From JBKJVQ01 sp046717125 (GTDB lineage: Bacteria > Pseudomonadota > Alphaproteobacteria > Rhizobiales > Methyloligellaceae), in NCBI GenBank assembly GCA_046717125.1, contig JBKJVQ010000247.1, positions 1-24,412 on the forward strand: DNA of 24,412 bases, in the 5' to 3' direction. The stretch's first letter is position 1; the number at the start of each line of letters is the position of its first letter. Positions 15,035-23,039 of this stretch are shown in pieces. The translations under genes and the position numbers were made by a program. The notes beneath the pieces are model-generated. The model ran no database searches and was not told the origin of the DNA. It worked only from the letters and a program-made list of their open reading frames with translations.

Positions 15035-16608
15035 AGCGCTTCGCCGAACTGCTCGATCGCCTGTCCTATACGCCGTCCCGCAACAGCAAGCTCAGACTGA
15101 TGGCCCACTATTTCGCGACGACGCCCGATCCCGACCGCGGCTGGGCGCTGGCTGCCCTGACGGACGGCCTCTTTTTCAGGCTGCCGGTACGCCGCATCCT
15201 GACTCATATGCTGGACGGGCGGGTCGATCCCATCCTTTACACGATGTCGCGGGACTATGTCGGCGACACGGCCGAAACCGTGGCCCTGCTCTGGGCGACA
15301 TCGCGGGCGGACGCCGACCCGCCGCGCCTTGGCGATATCGTGGAAACCATGCTCGCGGCCGCGCCCGACGAAGCGCCAGTTCTGATCGCGGGCTGGCTCG
15401 ACCGGCTCGACGCCACGGGGCGCTGGGCGCTGCTCAAGCTGCTCACCGGCGCGCCGCGCGTCGGCGTATCCGCACGGCTTGCCAAGACCGCCGTTGCGCA
15501 AGGCTTCGACGCCGAGGTGGGAGATATCGAGGAGCTGTGGCACGGGCTCGCTCCTCCCTATACCGCCTTGTTCGCCTGGCTAGGCGGCGGGGAGAAACCC
15601 ACCTGCGCAGCCGGGCCGATGTTCCGCCCACTCATGCTGTCGCATCCGATCGAGGACCGCCATCTCGGCTCGATCGACTTCTCCGAATTCGTCGCGGAAT
15701 GGAAATGGGACGGCATCCGCGTGCAGGTCTCGGCCTGCGGCGGCGAGACGCGCATGTTCTCGCGCACAGGCGACGATATCTCGAAGAGCTTTCCGGACGT
15801 CACCGCCGGCTTCTCCGGCGAGGTGACGCTCGACGGAGAGCTGCTGGTGATGCGGGACGGCGAGGTCGCGCCGTTCAACGATCTTCAGCAGCGGCTGAAC
15901 CGCAAATCCGTGACGCCGAAGATGAGGGCGCAGCATCCCGGCCATGTCAGGCTCTACGACCTCCTGACGCTGGAAGGCGAGGATCTGCGGCCGCTGCCCT
16001 TCGTCGCAAGGCGTGCGCAGCTCGAAGCCTGGCACGCGAAGGCGTATCCGCCGCGTACCGACATCTCGCCCATCGTTGACTTCCGCGATCGCGAAGCGCT
16101 TGAGACGCTGTGGGCAGGCACTCGCGAGACCGGCATCGAAGGGCTGATGCTGAAGCGGAAGCAAAGCCCCTATCTCGCGGGGCGTCCACGCGGCCACTGG
16201 TTCAAATGGAAACGCGCGCCACTGACGATCGACGCCGTGCTGATGTATGCGCAGCGCGGCTCGGGCAAGCGCTCATCCTATTATTCTGACTACACGTTCG
16301 GTGCATGGCGGGATAGCGATACGGGCGAGGAGCTCGTGCCGGTGGGCAAGGCTTATTCCGGCTTCACCGATCAGGAGCTGCTCAGGATCGACCGCTGGGT
16401 GCGGGCGCATACGACCAACCGCTTCGGGCCGGTGCGCGAGGTCGCGCCCGAACTCGTATTCGAGGTCGCCTTCGATGCCGTGCATCCCTCGACGCGGCAC
16501 CGCTCGGGCGTCGCCATGCGGTTTCCGCGCATCCATCGCATCCGCTGGGACAAACCCGCCGCCGAAGCCGACCGGCTCGAAACGCTGATGGGGATGATGG
16601 GGAGCTAG
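15031..16608 (+). CDS. ATP-dependent DNA ligase, cisplatin-damage-response type
   Basis: 525 aa. The N-terminal domain (about 1-195, MKRFAELLDRLSYTPSRNSKLRLMAHYF...) is the helical DNA-binding domain of this bacterial LigB-like group. The nucleotidyltransferase domain has the adenylated lysine K225 in EWKWDGIRVQ, motif III-like DGELLVMRDG, motif IV GIEGLMLKRKQSPY and motif V WFKWKRAPLTIDAVLMYA. The OB-fold end carries PELVFEVAFDAVHPSTRHRSGVAMRFPRIHRIRWDK. Its ATG lies inside the stop of the exonuclease gene. It seals nicks with ATP, while the essential NAD-dependent LigA does replication. It is full length. It ends about 100 bp before a convergent gene, with a weak terminator and a palindromic repeat between. 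Confidence 0.95.
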   Translation: MKRFAELLDRLSYTPSRNSKLRLMAHYFATTPDPDRGWALAALTDGLFFRLPVRRILTHMLDGRVDPILYTMSRDYVGDTAETVALLWATSRADADPPRLGDIVETMLAAAPDEAPVLIAGWLDRLDATGRWALLKLLTGAPRVGVSARLAKTAVAQGFDAEVGDIEELWHGLAPPYTALFAWLGGGEKPTCAAGPMFRPLMLSHPIEDRHLGSIDFSEFVAEWKWDGIRVQVSACGGETRMFSRTGDDISKSFPDVTAGFSGEVTLDGELLVMRDGEVAPFNDLQQRLNRKSVTPKMRAQHPGHVRLYDLLTLEGEDLRPLPFVARRAQLEAWHAKAYPPRTDISPIVDFRDREALETLWAGTRETGIEGLMLKRKQSPYLAGRPRGHWFKWKRAPLTIDAVLMYAQRGSGKRSSYYSDYTFGAWRDSDTGEELVPVGKAYSGFTDQELLRIDRWVRAHTTNRFGPVREVAPELVFEVAFDAVHPSTRHRSGVAMRFPRIHRIRWDKPAAEADRLETLMGMMGS

Positions 16609-16629
16609 CGCGCAATTCACTTTATTCGA

Positions 16630-16657
16630 AGCAGGATTGCGCTCTGCTCCTTTTTTT
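16630..16657 (+). terminator. Weak hairpin with T7 tract after the ligase gene
   Basis: AGCAG and CTGCT form a 5-bp stem around a 9-base loop, and after two C comes a run of seven T. The stem is short, so termination probably also depends on the larger palindrome immediately downstream. Confidence 0.4.
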
Positions 16658-16659
16658 CC

Positions 16660-16704
16660 GCATCATCTTCTCCGAAAAGCGGTACCCACTTTTCGGGATG
16701 ATGC
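16660..16704. repeat. REP-like palindromic intergenic element
   Basis: GCATCATC (16660-16667) and CCGAAAAG (16672-16679) are mirrored by CTTTTCGG (16689-16696) and GATGATGC (16697-16704), giving a 45-bp near-perfect palindrome with a GGTACC centre. Elements of the form CCGAAAA-C-GGT-N-CCACTTTTCGGGATGATGC are abundant between genes in several Rhizobiales genomes. It sits between the ends of two convergent genes and may act as a two-way terminator. Confidence 0.75.
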
Positions 16705-16705
16705 T

Positions 16706-17350
16706 CTAGTGCCAGATCAGAGGCCGGGCTTCCATCCGGTGCGTTTCGCAGCTCGCGCCTTCCTCGTCCATGGACGAGCCAAGCTGTGCCAGGAGGCGAT
16801 CCGGCACGCCACGCAGGCGCGCCGCCGGCACGGGGGCCGACGCCATCCACAGCGCATCGAACGCCGCGCGGCCGAGACGCGCCGTGTGCACGTCCTCCTC
16901 AAACAGGTCGAGCCCGTTTTTCTTCGCCGCGTCGCGCTTCATCATGTCGCCGGACCAGCACCAGGCCGGGCCGAATGTCATCTGCTCGTGCGCATCCAGC
17001 AGGCAAGGGTTCTTCGCCCAGCGCAGCGCGGGGGCGTCATCCGTTTCCCGGCAGGATGCGCCGAGCGCTCTGACCAGCTCCTGCAGAAGCGTCGCTGGCT
17101 CTAGCCGTCCCAGCACGATGCGTGTGCGCGCGCCCGATGCGACGACGCGCGGTCCGAGCTGCGCCAGCGCCAAAAGCGGCGCTGATTCGGGAGATCGCGC
17201 GACAACGCGAATGATGCGGCCCTCGGGTTTCTCGGGCATCTCGGTAGACAGCCGGTCGATAAACTGCCCAAGGTGGTCGACATGGCGCGCGACCGAAGCG
17301 GCGGGATCGTTCGTCTTGCCCAGATCGAGCTCGGTCAGAAACCGCATCAT
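16706..17350 (-). CDS. Conserved-looking protein of unknown function
   Basis: I do not recognise this 214-aa protein. The start at 17350 (MMRFLTELDLGKTNDPAASV) is chosen because GGGGGA lies just upstream; the frame is open to 17395. Codon use is strongly biased to G/C at third positions and matches the neighbours, which supports it being real. It is soluble, with an alternating helix/strand character, no signal peptide and no membrane helix. Notable segments are RIIRVVARSPESAPLLALAQLGPRV, RIVLGRLEPATLLQEL, RWAKNPCLLDAHEQM, and a striking GPAWCWSGDMMKRDAAKKNGLDLF. It is monocistronic, with palindromic repeats on both sides. Confidence 0.7.
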   Translation of the reverse strand: MMRFLTELDLGKTNDPAASVARHVDHLGQFIDRLSTEMPEKPEGRIIRVVARSPESAPLLALAQLGPRVVASGARTRIVLGRLEPATLLQELVRALGASCRETDDAPALRWAKNPCLLDAHEQMTFGPAWCWSGDMMKRDAAKKNGLDLFEEDVHTARLGRAAFDALWMASAPVPAARLRGVPDRLLAQLGSSMDEEGASCETHRMEARPLIWH

Positions 17351-17696
17351 TCCGCATCCCCCGCATGCCTGGGCAACTCGCCCTTTCGAAGTCATTTTGA
17401 GCGGCGGCGGTTAAGGAAGCCTTGCCTCCCGTCCCGGAATTGGCGGTGGGCGATGAGAGCCGCAACCACATTGTCTGAAGGTTGGAGCAGGATTGCTTTT
17501 TCTGGACTCGGTCGTCGTGGCCGGGCTTGTCCCGGCCATCCACGGCTTCCGTTGACGCTGCCAAAGCCGTGGATGCTCGGCACGGAGGCCGGGCATGACG
17601 CCTGAGTTGTCATCCGCTTCTAACCGAACCCAACGCGCTCTAGGTCGGCGACGGACAAAGAGCGATCGCCGCCTACCAGCGAAGCGATATCATGCG
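17351..17696. other. 346-bp intergenic region carrying one repeat
   Basis: This holds the upstream region of the unknown gene (17350) and the downstream region of the DCC-family gene (stop at 17697). The only clear structure is the palindromic element at 17512-17600. I see no convincing small gene: the short frames here lack ribosome sites and follow the repeat. Confidence 0.5.
17512..17600. repeat. Imperfect palindromic dispersed repeat
   Basis: The left arm (TCGTCGTGGCCGGGCTTGT..., then CCATCCACGGCTT) is mirrored by AAGCCGTGGAT at 17565-17575 and GCCGGGCATGAC at 17588-17599. The inner 11-bp stem is exact; the outer stem has mismatches. The GTCATGGCCGGGCTTGTCCCGGCCATCCACG theme is a common intergenic repeat in Bradyrhizobium-like and related genomes. 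It marks the boundary of the AT-richer HTTM/DCC segment. Confidence 0.7.
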
Positions 17697-18143
17697 CTAG
17701 GAGACTTCGATTTCCTTTCGGCCCAACAGCGCCAGGGTCACGGATCGTCCTCCCCTCAGCAATGGGTAGAACCATCGCGACAACGTGGGATAACGGAAGA
17801 CCGCCGCGAGGCTGCGGTTCAGCGCGCCCGATCCGCTGCTCAGCAGCGAGAGAATGTTGACGGCATCGCTGCCGTAATAGTGCTTGCCCTCGTAAAGCAC
17901 GAGCATCCCGTCGTTGAGGTTGAGGCGAAAAGTCTCCCAAGTCAGTGCAGCGATGTCGGCAGTGCGCGCGTCCAAGATTTTGACGGTGCCGACCGCCGCC
18001 CTCAGTCTCGCTACCCTGACGTAGGCGCTACACAAGATGCACTGGCCGTCATAGATGACGACCATGTCGGCATCGCCCGCGCCGATGCGACGCTTAAAGG
18101 CTTCGATCGCGCTCCCGGTCTGTTCTGAATTTAGAGAGAGCAT
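17697..18143 (-). CDS. DCC family (DUF393) thiol-disulfide oxidoreductase-like protein
   Basis: 148 aa. The start at 18143 lies 10 bp after the HTTM stop and has AGGAC upstream; the frame could open earlier only by overlapping HTTM. The family motif is at the N-terminus: MVVIYDGQCILCSAYV, i.e. D32-G-x-C35-x-x-C38. The rest follows the usual pattern, with KILDART in the middle, GMLVLYEGKHYYGSDAVNIL (the conserved G..Y.G.DA), and a C-terminal aromatic/basic tail (RWFYPLLRGGRSVTLALLGRKE). DCC proteins are often encoded beside or fused to HTTM membrane proteins, as here. The CxxC suggests redox chemistry, but the reaction is unproven. The gene shares the lower GC of its partner. Confidence 0.88.
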   Translation of the reverse strand: MLSLNSEQTGSAIEAFKRRIGAGDADMVVIYDGQCILCSAYVRVARLRAAVGTVKILDARTADIAALTWETFRLNLNDGMLVLYEGKHYYGSDAVNILSLLSSGSGALNRSLAAVFRYPTLSRWFYPLLRGGRSVTLALLGRKEIEVS

Positions 18144-18153
18144 GCAAAACGTC

Positions 18154-19698
18154 CTATGGACCTGCCGTGTGAACTGGCGGCGCCGAGGGGTGCACGCTGT
18201 AAGCACAGTCAGGACTCACGATATCGACGTCGATCCAGGTTGTTACTGGCAGCCAGACCATCCGGCCACCCACGAGGTCAACATAGCGCTTTTGGAAGCG
18301 AATAGTCGTAACCGGCATCCTGGAAGCGTAATCGCGTGCAATGCGCTTGTATGCATCGCACGTGCTTCCTTTGAGCGGCAACCCGCTATCAGCGGAAGCA
18401 AACAGCAAATCCGGCTCAAGAGCGGTCGTGCCCATGTTGAAGTTGAAGAACTTCAATAAGTTACGGTCAAGATGATACGCTGTCTGCAAATCAGCAATAG
18501 CCTGAGAATTGGGCTGATCAAGCAATTGTATCGAATACTTGAAATTGCGGTTTTTATTGGATGCCCTCGCCGCCCACATTTGTTTTTCTGGCTCGCTTTC
18601 TGCGAGCATTCTTTTTGCATACATCGGATAGTTTGAATAGAGTGGCTCAAATTCCGTTACGCTTGTTACGGCGAAAACATGCAATGCTACCAAAGCTGTT
18701 GCAGCAGAAATAAACCAGTTGCGGTGACGGCGCGAGCTAGAGCTGGCCTCGAAATTTGAGCTCCCTTGACCGTTAACGACGAAACGGTCGATTGTCGCCC
18801 ACGGAAGGTACAGCATCATTATCAGCACAGCCCACGCCCACCAGAAATGTCCCATGAATAGGAACAGTCCCACGACGAACGGAATTGCTACACAAAAGCA
18901 AATCGCATACTTCACTATCGCGCTCTTGGTAAAGCAAGAATATAAGTATATTGCCTGACCAAACGCCGACAGGACTGACGCAATAAAGGCCAACGAATAA
19001 TTATTGACCAGATACATTCCCCAGTCAGTCGCTGCGATATCAAAATCCTGAATGAAACCGTTGCGTGCGCCTGTTTCCCACAGCCACGCACCCTTTGTTA
19101 TTATAAGTTTCGTGATGCCAGCGGAGGCGTAGGTGATCGCAATCGTAAATCCAAGCAACCAGATACCATACCCATACACCGGGCTGGCGGTGGGAGCATT
19201 CTGCTTGCGCCTTAACAGTGAGTCGAAGCTCCAGGCTGCACTCCACGGCACAGGCAGTGTAACCAGCAGCGCCAGAATAAGCGGAGTATCAGTGTGATTT
19301 CCGTTGCGCATAAGTGTCGCAACACAAATCAACAACACCAGCGCTGGATAAAGCACCCTGCTGAACATTCCGATTATAAAAGCGATAAGCAGCGCCGCAA
19401 TAGTCCAGTATATACCCTGAGACCAAATTTCACTTGAGGACAAATAAGTAATAATAGCAGTTTGGTCTACAAATTTTACAAATTCTCTTTTGGCCCCGCT
19501 CTCTGCCACATCGTCAAGACCGCTGATGTCGCTTAACCAGAAGAACAGTATTGCGCTTCCGAACACCACCCTGGCGATTGCCAAGGTTTCAGCGGTTACA
19601 GCAGGGACCGAGTCAACGACGTACTTGGTGACTTGGGACCACAACCGCCCTCCCGAATTTGGAAAACCGACTTCGCCGGTAGTCTCCACAATGGCCAT
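18154..19698 (-). CDS. HTTM domain membrane protein
   Basis: 514 aa from the ATG at 19698, chosen for the GGGGAAG ribosome site just upstream; the frame is open to 19758. It has about 8-9 membrane helices in the first 330 residues, including ARVVFGSAILFFWLSD, IIGMFSRVLYPALVLLICV (after an external loop) and FTIAITYASAGITKLI. The core shape (an N-terminal helix, a GNHTDTPLIL loop, and YASAGITKL before W-x-x-G) is that of the HTTM family, whose best-known relative is the vitamin K-dependent gamma-carboxylase. The last 180 residues form a soluble domain with FEPLYSNYPMYAKRM, not typical of carboxylases. The DCC protein follows 10 bp later. Base composition is clearly more AT-rich than the flanks, suggesting horizontal transfer. 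Substrate unknown. Confidence 0.82.
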   Translation of the reverse strand: MAIVETTGEVGFPNSGGRLWSQVTKYVVDSVPAVTAETLAIARVVFGSAILFFWLSDISGLDDVAESGAKREFVKFVDQTAIITYLSSSEIWSQGIYWTIAALLIAFIIGMFSRVLYPALVLLICVATLMRNGNHTDTPLILALLVTLPVPWSAAWSFDSLLRRKQNAPTASPVYGYGIWLLGFTIAITYASAGITKLIITKGAWLWETGARNGFIQDFDIAATDWGMYLVNNYSLAFIASVLSAFGQAIYLYSCFTKSAIVKYAICFCVAIPFVVGLFLFMGHFWWAWAVLIMMLYLPWATIDRFVVNGQGSSNFEASSSSRRHRNWFISAATALVALHVFAVTSVTEFEPLYSNYPMYAKRMLAESEPEKQMWAARASNKNRNFKYSIQLLDQPNSQAIADLQTAYHLDRNLLKFFNFNMGTTALEPDLLFASADSGLPLKGSTCDAYKRIARDYASRMPVTTIRFQKRYVDLVGGRMVWLPVTTWIDVDIVSPDCAYSVHPSAPPVHTAGP

Positions 19699-19861
19699 GC
19701 GCTTCCCCACCCGGCTTGCCATCCCGGCTTGCCCATGCAACCGCATGGGGTGGATCATCGGCGAAAATGCGGCGGAGTCATCCGGTTGGTCGTGAATCGA
19801 CGTGTTTCCGCACGCCCCCGTTGCCCTCCCGCAACAGCTCCGTGTTCGCCTCCGCTAAGAC

Positions 19862-20818
19862 TCAGTCGCTGATCTCGTCCGGGTCGAACCGATAGGCGCG
19901 GTTGCAGAACTCGCAGGTCACGATGACTGCACCATCTACGGTCATCTCGGTGATGTCCTCCGGCGTAAAGCGTTTCAGCATGCCTTTGACGACATCATGT
20001 GAACAACTGCAATAGGTCTCGAGCGCCTGGGCGTGATGGGTGCGCACGCCCTCCTCGTGAAACAGCCGATACAGAAGCCGCTCCGGCTCCAGCATCGGAT
20101 CGAGCAATTCGTGATCTTCGACCGTCTGCGCGAGCAGCCGCGCGCGCCTCCAATCCTCATTCTCGCCGGCCGCTTCGGGATCGCCTTCTGGCTCGATGCC
20201 GCCCTCGCGCGTGAGCTTCTGGATCATGAGGCCGCCCGCGCGCCATGACCATTTGCGCGGACCTTCGCCCGAGCTCTTGCCGAAATGCTTGGCGACGACG
20301 AGACGCACGAAGGTCGGCAATTGCTCCGACTGGTGGAAATAGGCGTGCGCCGCATCCGAGACGCTGCCGCCATCCAGCGGCACGACGCCTTGATAGCGCT
20401 CCGTTTCAGGGCCTCGATCGATCGTCATCGCCAGATGTCCGTGACCGAGCAGCGCGCCCGCCTCGTCGCCGCCTTCAAGCGCTTCCAGCTTGTCGTCCGA
20501 GAAGCGCGCATAGGCGCGAACCGATCCAGGCGCTTTGTAATCGGCGACGAGAAGATCGACCGCGCCGTCGCTGGTCGTCTGCAGGATCAGCTTGCCGTCG
20601 AATTTGAGGCTCGCGCCGAGCATGGCGGTGAGCGCCAGCGCCTGGCCGAGAAGATGCGAGACGGGATCGGGATAATCGTGCCGGCGCAGGACGTCGTCCA
20701 CGGTCGGGCCGAGACGCACGATCCGACCGATCACGCCAGCGCGCTCTGCCTGAAACGGAAGCACCAGATCGTCGGCTGCAGGCTGGAGAAGTCTCGCTGC
20801 GGGAATTTCAGCCGCCAT
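19862..20818 (-). CDS. hslO: Redox-regulated chaperone Hsp33
   Basis: 318 aa. The ATG at 20818 overlaps the argF stop in TAATG, which fixes the start and implies coupling. Hsp33 is a cytoplasmic holdase switched on by oxidation: four cysteines hold zinc in the reduced form. They are all present: C270 and C272 (YCSCSHDVVKGML) and C302 and C305 (VTCEFCNRAYRF). The N-terminal domain has the usual HDYPDPVSHLLGQALALTAMLGASLKFDGKLILQ region split over residues 47-82, and SVRAYARFSDD. A GGIEPEGDPEAAGENEDWRRARLL insert lies in the linker, seen often in alphaproteobacterial versions. Third gene of the argD-argF-hsp33 operon. No functional link with arginine synthesis is known; the order is conserved in the class. 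Confidence 0.96.
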   Translation of the reverse strand: MAAEIPAARLLQPAADDLVLPFQAERAGVIGRIVRLGPTVDDVLRRHDYPDPVSHLLGQALALTAMLGASLKFDGKLILQTTSDGAVDLLVADYKAPGSVRAYARFSDDKLEALEGGDEAGALLGHGHLAMTIDRGPETERYQGVVPLDGGSVSDAAHAYFHQSEQLPTFVRLVVAKHFGKSSGEGPRKWSWRAGGLMIQKLTREGGIEPEGDPEAAGENEDWRRARLLAQTVEDHELLDPMLEPERLLYRLFHEEGVRTHHAQALETYCSCSHDVVKGMLKRFTPEDITEMTVDGAVIVTCEFCNRAYRFDPDEISD

Positions 20819-21750
20819 TACGCGCCCTTGAGACACCAGGCGAGAATGGCCTTCTGCGCGTGGAGCCTGTTTTCGGCCTCGTCGAACACCACCGAATGCG
20901 CACCGTCCATGACCTCGGCGGTCACCTCCTTGCCGCGATGGGCGGGGAGACAATGCATGAAGATGGCGTTGCGATCGGCCCTCGCCAAGAGCGCCGCATC
21001 GACCTGGAACGGGCGCAGCAGCGTCTCGCGGCGCTCCTTGTCACCATCGCCCATCGATACCCAGACATCGGTGACAATGGCGGCGGCGCCGTCCACGGCC
21101 TCACCCGCGTCATGCACGAGATGCACGTCGCCGCGCTCCTGCTTCGCCCAGGCTAGCACGCTATTCGGAGGCGAGAGTTCCTTCGGGCAGGCGAGCATCA
21201 GCTTGAAGCCGAGCCTCACCGCAGCCTCGATCCAGCTCGCCGCGACATTGTTACCGTCGCCGACCCAGGCGATGGTGCGACCCTCCATCGCGCCGAGATG
21301 TTCCTCGAACGTGAGGATGTCCGACAGAACCTGACAGGGATGCGACTGGCAGGTGAGGCCGTTGATGACCGGCACGGTGGCGTTGGCCGCAAGTTCGGTG
21401 AGGATTTCATGCGGCCCCGTGCGGATCATGATGGCGTCGACGTACCGGGACAGGACACGCGCGGTGTCGGCGATGCTCTCCCCGCGCCCGATCTGCAGAT
21501 CGACGCTGTTCAACACGATCGTTTCCCCGCCAAGCTGACGCATCGCGACATCGAAGGATACGCGGGTGCGCGTCGACGGCTTGTCGAAGATCATGGCGAG
21601 GATCGGCCGGGGCGGCATGGTCACGCCCTTTGGCAACTCGGCGCGGCCGGAGCGCTTCATCGCGCGAGCGAGATCGATGAGCTGGCGCAGCGTCCTGGCG
21701 TCGAAATCCTTCAGATCGAGAAACTGGCGCGGCGGCATCGTCGTCGTCAT
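20818..21750 (-). CDS. argF: Ornithine carbamoyltransferase
   Basis: 310 aa. It makes citrulline from ornithine and carbamoyl phosphate in arginine synthesis, in the cytoplasm. All key blocks are visible: the carbamoyl-phosphate loop STRTR at residues 59-63, HPCQ at 137-140, the ornithine-side MGDGD segment near 233, and HCLPAHRG at 266-273 with the reactive cysteine. The length is typical. Its ATG overlaps the argD TGA (ATGA) and its TAA overlaps the hsp33 ATG, so the three genes are tightly coupled. Nothing is missing or truncated. Confidence 0.97.
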   Translation of the reverse strand: MTTTMPPRQFLDLKDFDARTLRQLIDLARAMKRSGRAELPKGVTMPPRPILAMIFDKPSTRTRVSFDVAMRQLGGETIVLNSVDLQIGRGESIADTARVLSRYVDAIMIRTGPHEILTELAANATVPVINGLTCQSHPCQVLSDILTFEEHLGAMEGRTIAWVGDGNNVAASWIEAAVRLGFKLMLACPKELSPPNSVLAWAKQERGDVHLVHDAGEAVDGAAAIVTDVWVSMGDGDKERRETLLRPFQVDAALLARADRNAIFMHCLPAHRGKEVTAEVMDGAHSVVFDEAENRLHAQKAILAWCLKGA

Positions 21751-22946
21751 GAGGCGCGCGCCTGTTCCGGAGCAAGGCGGCGACAGGCCGCGGCAAGTGC
21801 ATCCGTGGCGCAGGCGATCTCAGCCTCGCCGATGATCAGGGGCGGAAGCAGCCGTACGACATTGTCGCCGGCTTGTACGCCGAGCAGCAGCTCGGCCCGC
21901 ATCGCCTCGATCAAGGCGCTGTTCGGAACCACGCATTTCAGGCCGAACATCAGCCCTTCGCCGCGCACATCCTCAATCACCGCCGGGAATTCGTCGCTCA
22001 GCGCGGCGAGCGACTGCTTCAGGCGCAGCGAAGTATCGCGCACGCGGTCGAGGAAGCCGTCCTCCAGCACGACATCCAGCACGGCATTGCCGACCGCCAT
22101 CGCCAGCGGGTTGCCGCCAAAGGTCGAGCCGTGACTGCCGGCGGTCATGCCGGACGCGGCCCGATCCGTTGCAAGACACGCGCCGACGGGAAAGCCACCG
22201 CCCAAACCTTTGGCGAGCGCCATGATGTCCGGCGCGATGCCCGCATGCTCATGCGCGAATAGCCTTCCCGTACGGCCCATCCCCGTCTGGACCTCGTCGA
22301 ACACCAGCAGGATACCGGCATCGTCGCACAGTTCACGAAGGTCGCGCAGGAAGGATGCCGGGAAAACGTGCACCCCGCCCTCGCCCTGCACGGGCTCGAT
22401 CAGGATCCCGCCTGTCTCCGGGGCAATCGCTGCGCGAATCGCGGCAATATCCGCACCGGCTACGCGATCGAACCCGTCTGCCGGCGGCCCGAACCCATCG
22501 AGGTGCTTCGGCTGGCCGCCTGCGGCAATCGTCGCCAGCGTCCGGCCATGGAACGCGCCGTCGAACACGACCATGCGCCAGCGCTCGGGCGCGCCCGAAG
22601 CAGCGTGGAACTTGCGCGTCATCTTAATCGCGCATTCGACCGCCTCAGCGCCGGAATTGGCGAAAAATACCTTGTCGGCGAAGCTCGCCGCCACGAGGCG
22701 TTGCGCCAGTCGCTCCTGGCCCTCGATGTTGAACAGATTCGACGTGTGCCAGAGTTTTTCTGCCTGCGCCTTCAGGGCAGCGACCAGATGCGGATGGGCA
22801 TGGCCGAGCGCCGTGACGGCGACGCCGCTCGCAAAATCGAGATAGCGATCGCCGGAGCGCGTGAAGAGCCATGCGCCCTCGCCCCGCTCGAAAGTCAGGT
22901 TCGCCCGTGCGTAGGTCGGTAAAACGGCGGAGGATTGGGCGGTCAT
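21747..22946 (-). CDS. argD: Acetylornithine aminotransferase
   Basis: 399 aa from the ATG at 22946. The frame can be read up to 23039, but that stretch contains the promoter and a terminator-like hairpin and is not coding. A class-III PLP aminotransferase: it converts N-acetylglutamate semialdehyde to N-acetylornithine with glutamate, and in many bacteria also serves lysine synthesis. Visible marks are the NSGAEAVECAIKM cofactor loop (97-109), GAFHGRTLATI (130-140), the FDEVQTGMGRTG block (216-227, with D217) and the Schiff-base lysine K246 in MALAKGLGGG. First gene of the operon; divergent from gcrA. Expression may pass through a hairpin in the leader. Confidence 0.95.
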   Translation of the reverse strand: MTAQSSAVLPTYARANLTFERGEGAWLFTRSGDRYLDFASGVAVTALGHAHPHLVAALKAQAEKLWHTSNLFNIEGQERLAQRLVAASFADKVFFANSGAEAVECAIKMTRKFHAASGAPERWRMVVFDGAFHGRTLATIAAGGQPKHLDGFGPPADGFDRVAGADIAAIRAAIAPETGGILIEPVQGEGGVHVFPASFLRDLRELCDDAGILLVFDEVQTGMGRTGRLFAHEHAGIAPDIMALAKGLGGGFPVGACLATDRAASGMTAGSHGSTFGGNPLAMAVGNAVLDVVLEDGFLDRVRDTSLRLKQSLAALSDEFPAVIEDVRGEGLMFGLKCVVPNSALIEAMRAELLLGVQAGDNVVRLLPPLIIGEAEIACATDALAAACRRLAPEQARAS

Positions 22947-22970
22947 GTCGTGGTCCGAACGAGCGCCTGA

Positions 22971-22999
22971 AACGAAAAGGCCGCCGTGCGGCGGCCTTT
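22971..22999 (-). terminator. Terminator-like hairpin in the argD leader
   Basis: AAAGGCCGCC (22976-22985) and GGCGGCCTTT (22990-22999) form a 10-bp perfect stem around a 4-base loop. Read on the minus strand, it is followed by TTTTCGTTT, the layout of an intrinsic terminator. It starts only about 5 nt after the predicted transcription start and ends 25-30 nt before the argD ATG. It could attenuate argD or end another leftward transcript. Confidence 0.65.
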
Positions 23000-23010
23000 G
23001 GATGCGTCGA

Positions 23011-23039
23011 GATTTAGGATCGCCCCGTTCGTCTGTCAA
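23011..23039 (-). promoter_or_regulatory. argD promoter (TTGACA - 17 bp - TAAATC)
   Basis: On the minus strand a perfect TTGACA (23034-23039) is followed after 17 bp by TAAATC (23011-23016). The start would be near 23004, giving a leader of about 58 nt. The terminator-like hairpin falls right at the 5' end of that leader. Confidence 0.6.

Noticed and set aside
22947..23039. A longer argD beginning with TTG at 23039
   Set aside because: The extension would start on the -35 box itself and read through the -10 and the perfect hairpin; the ATG at 22946 gives the normal N-terminus.
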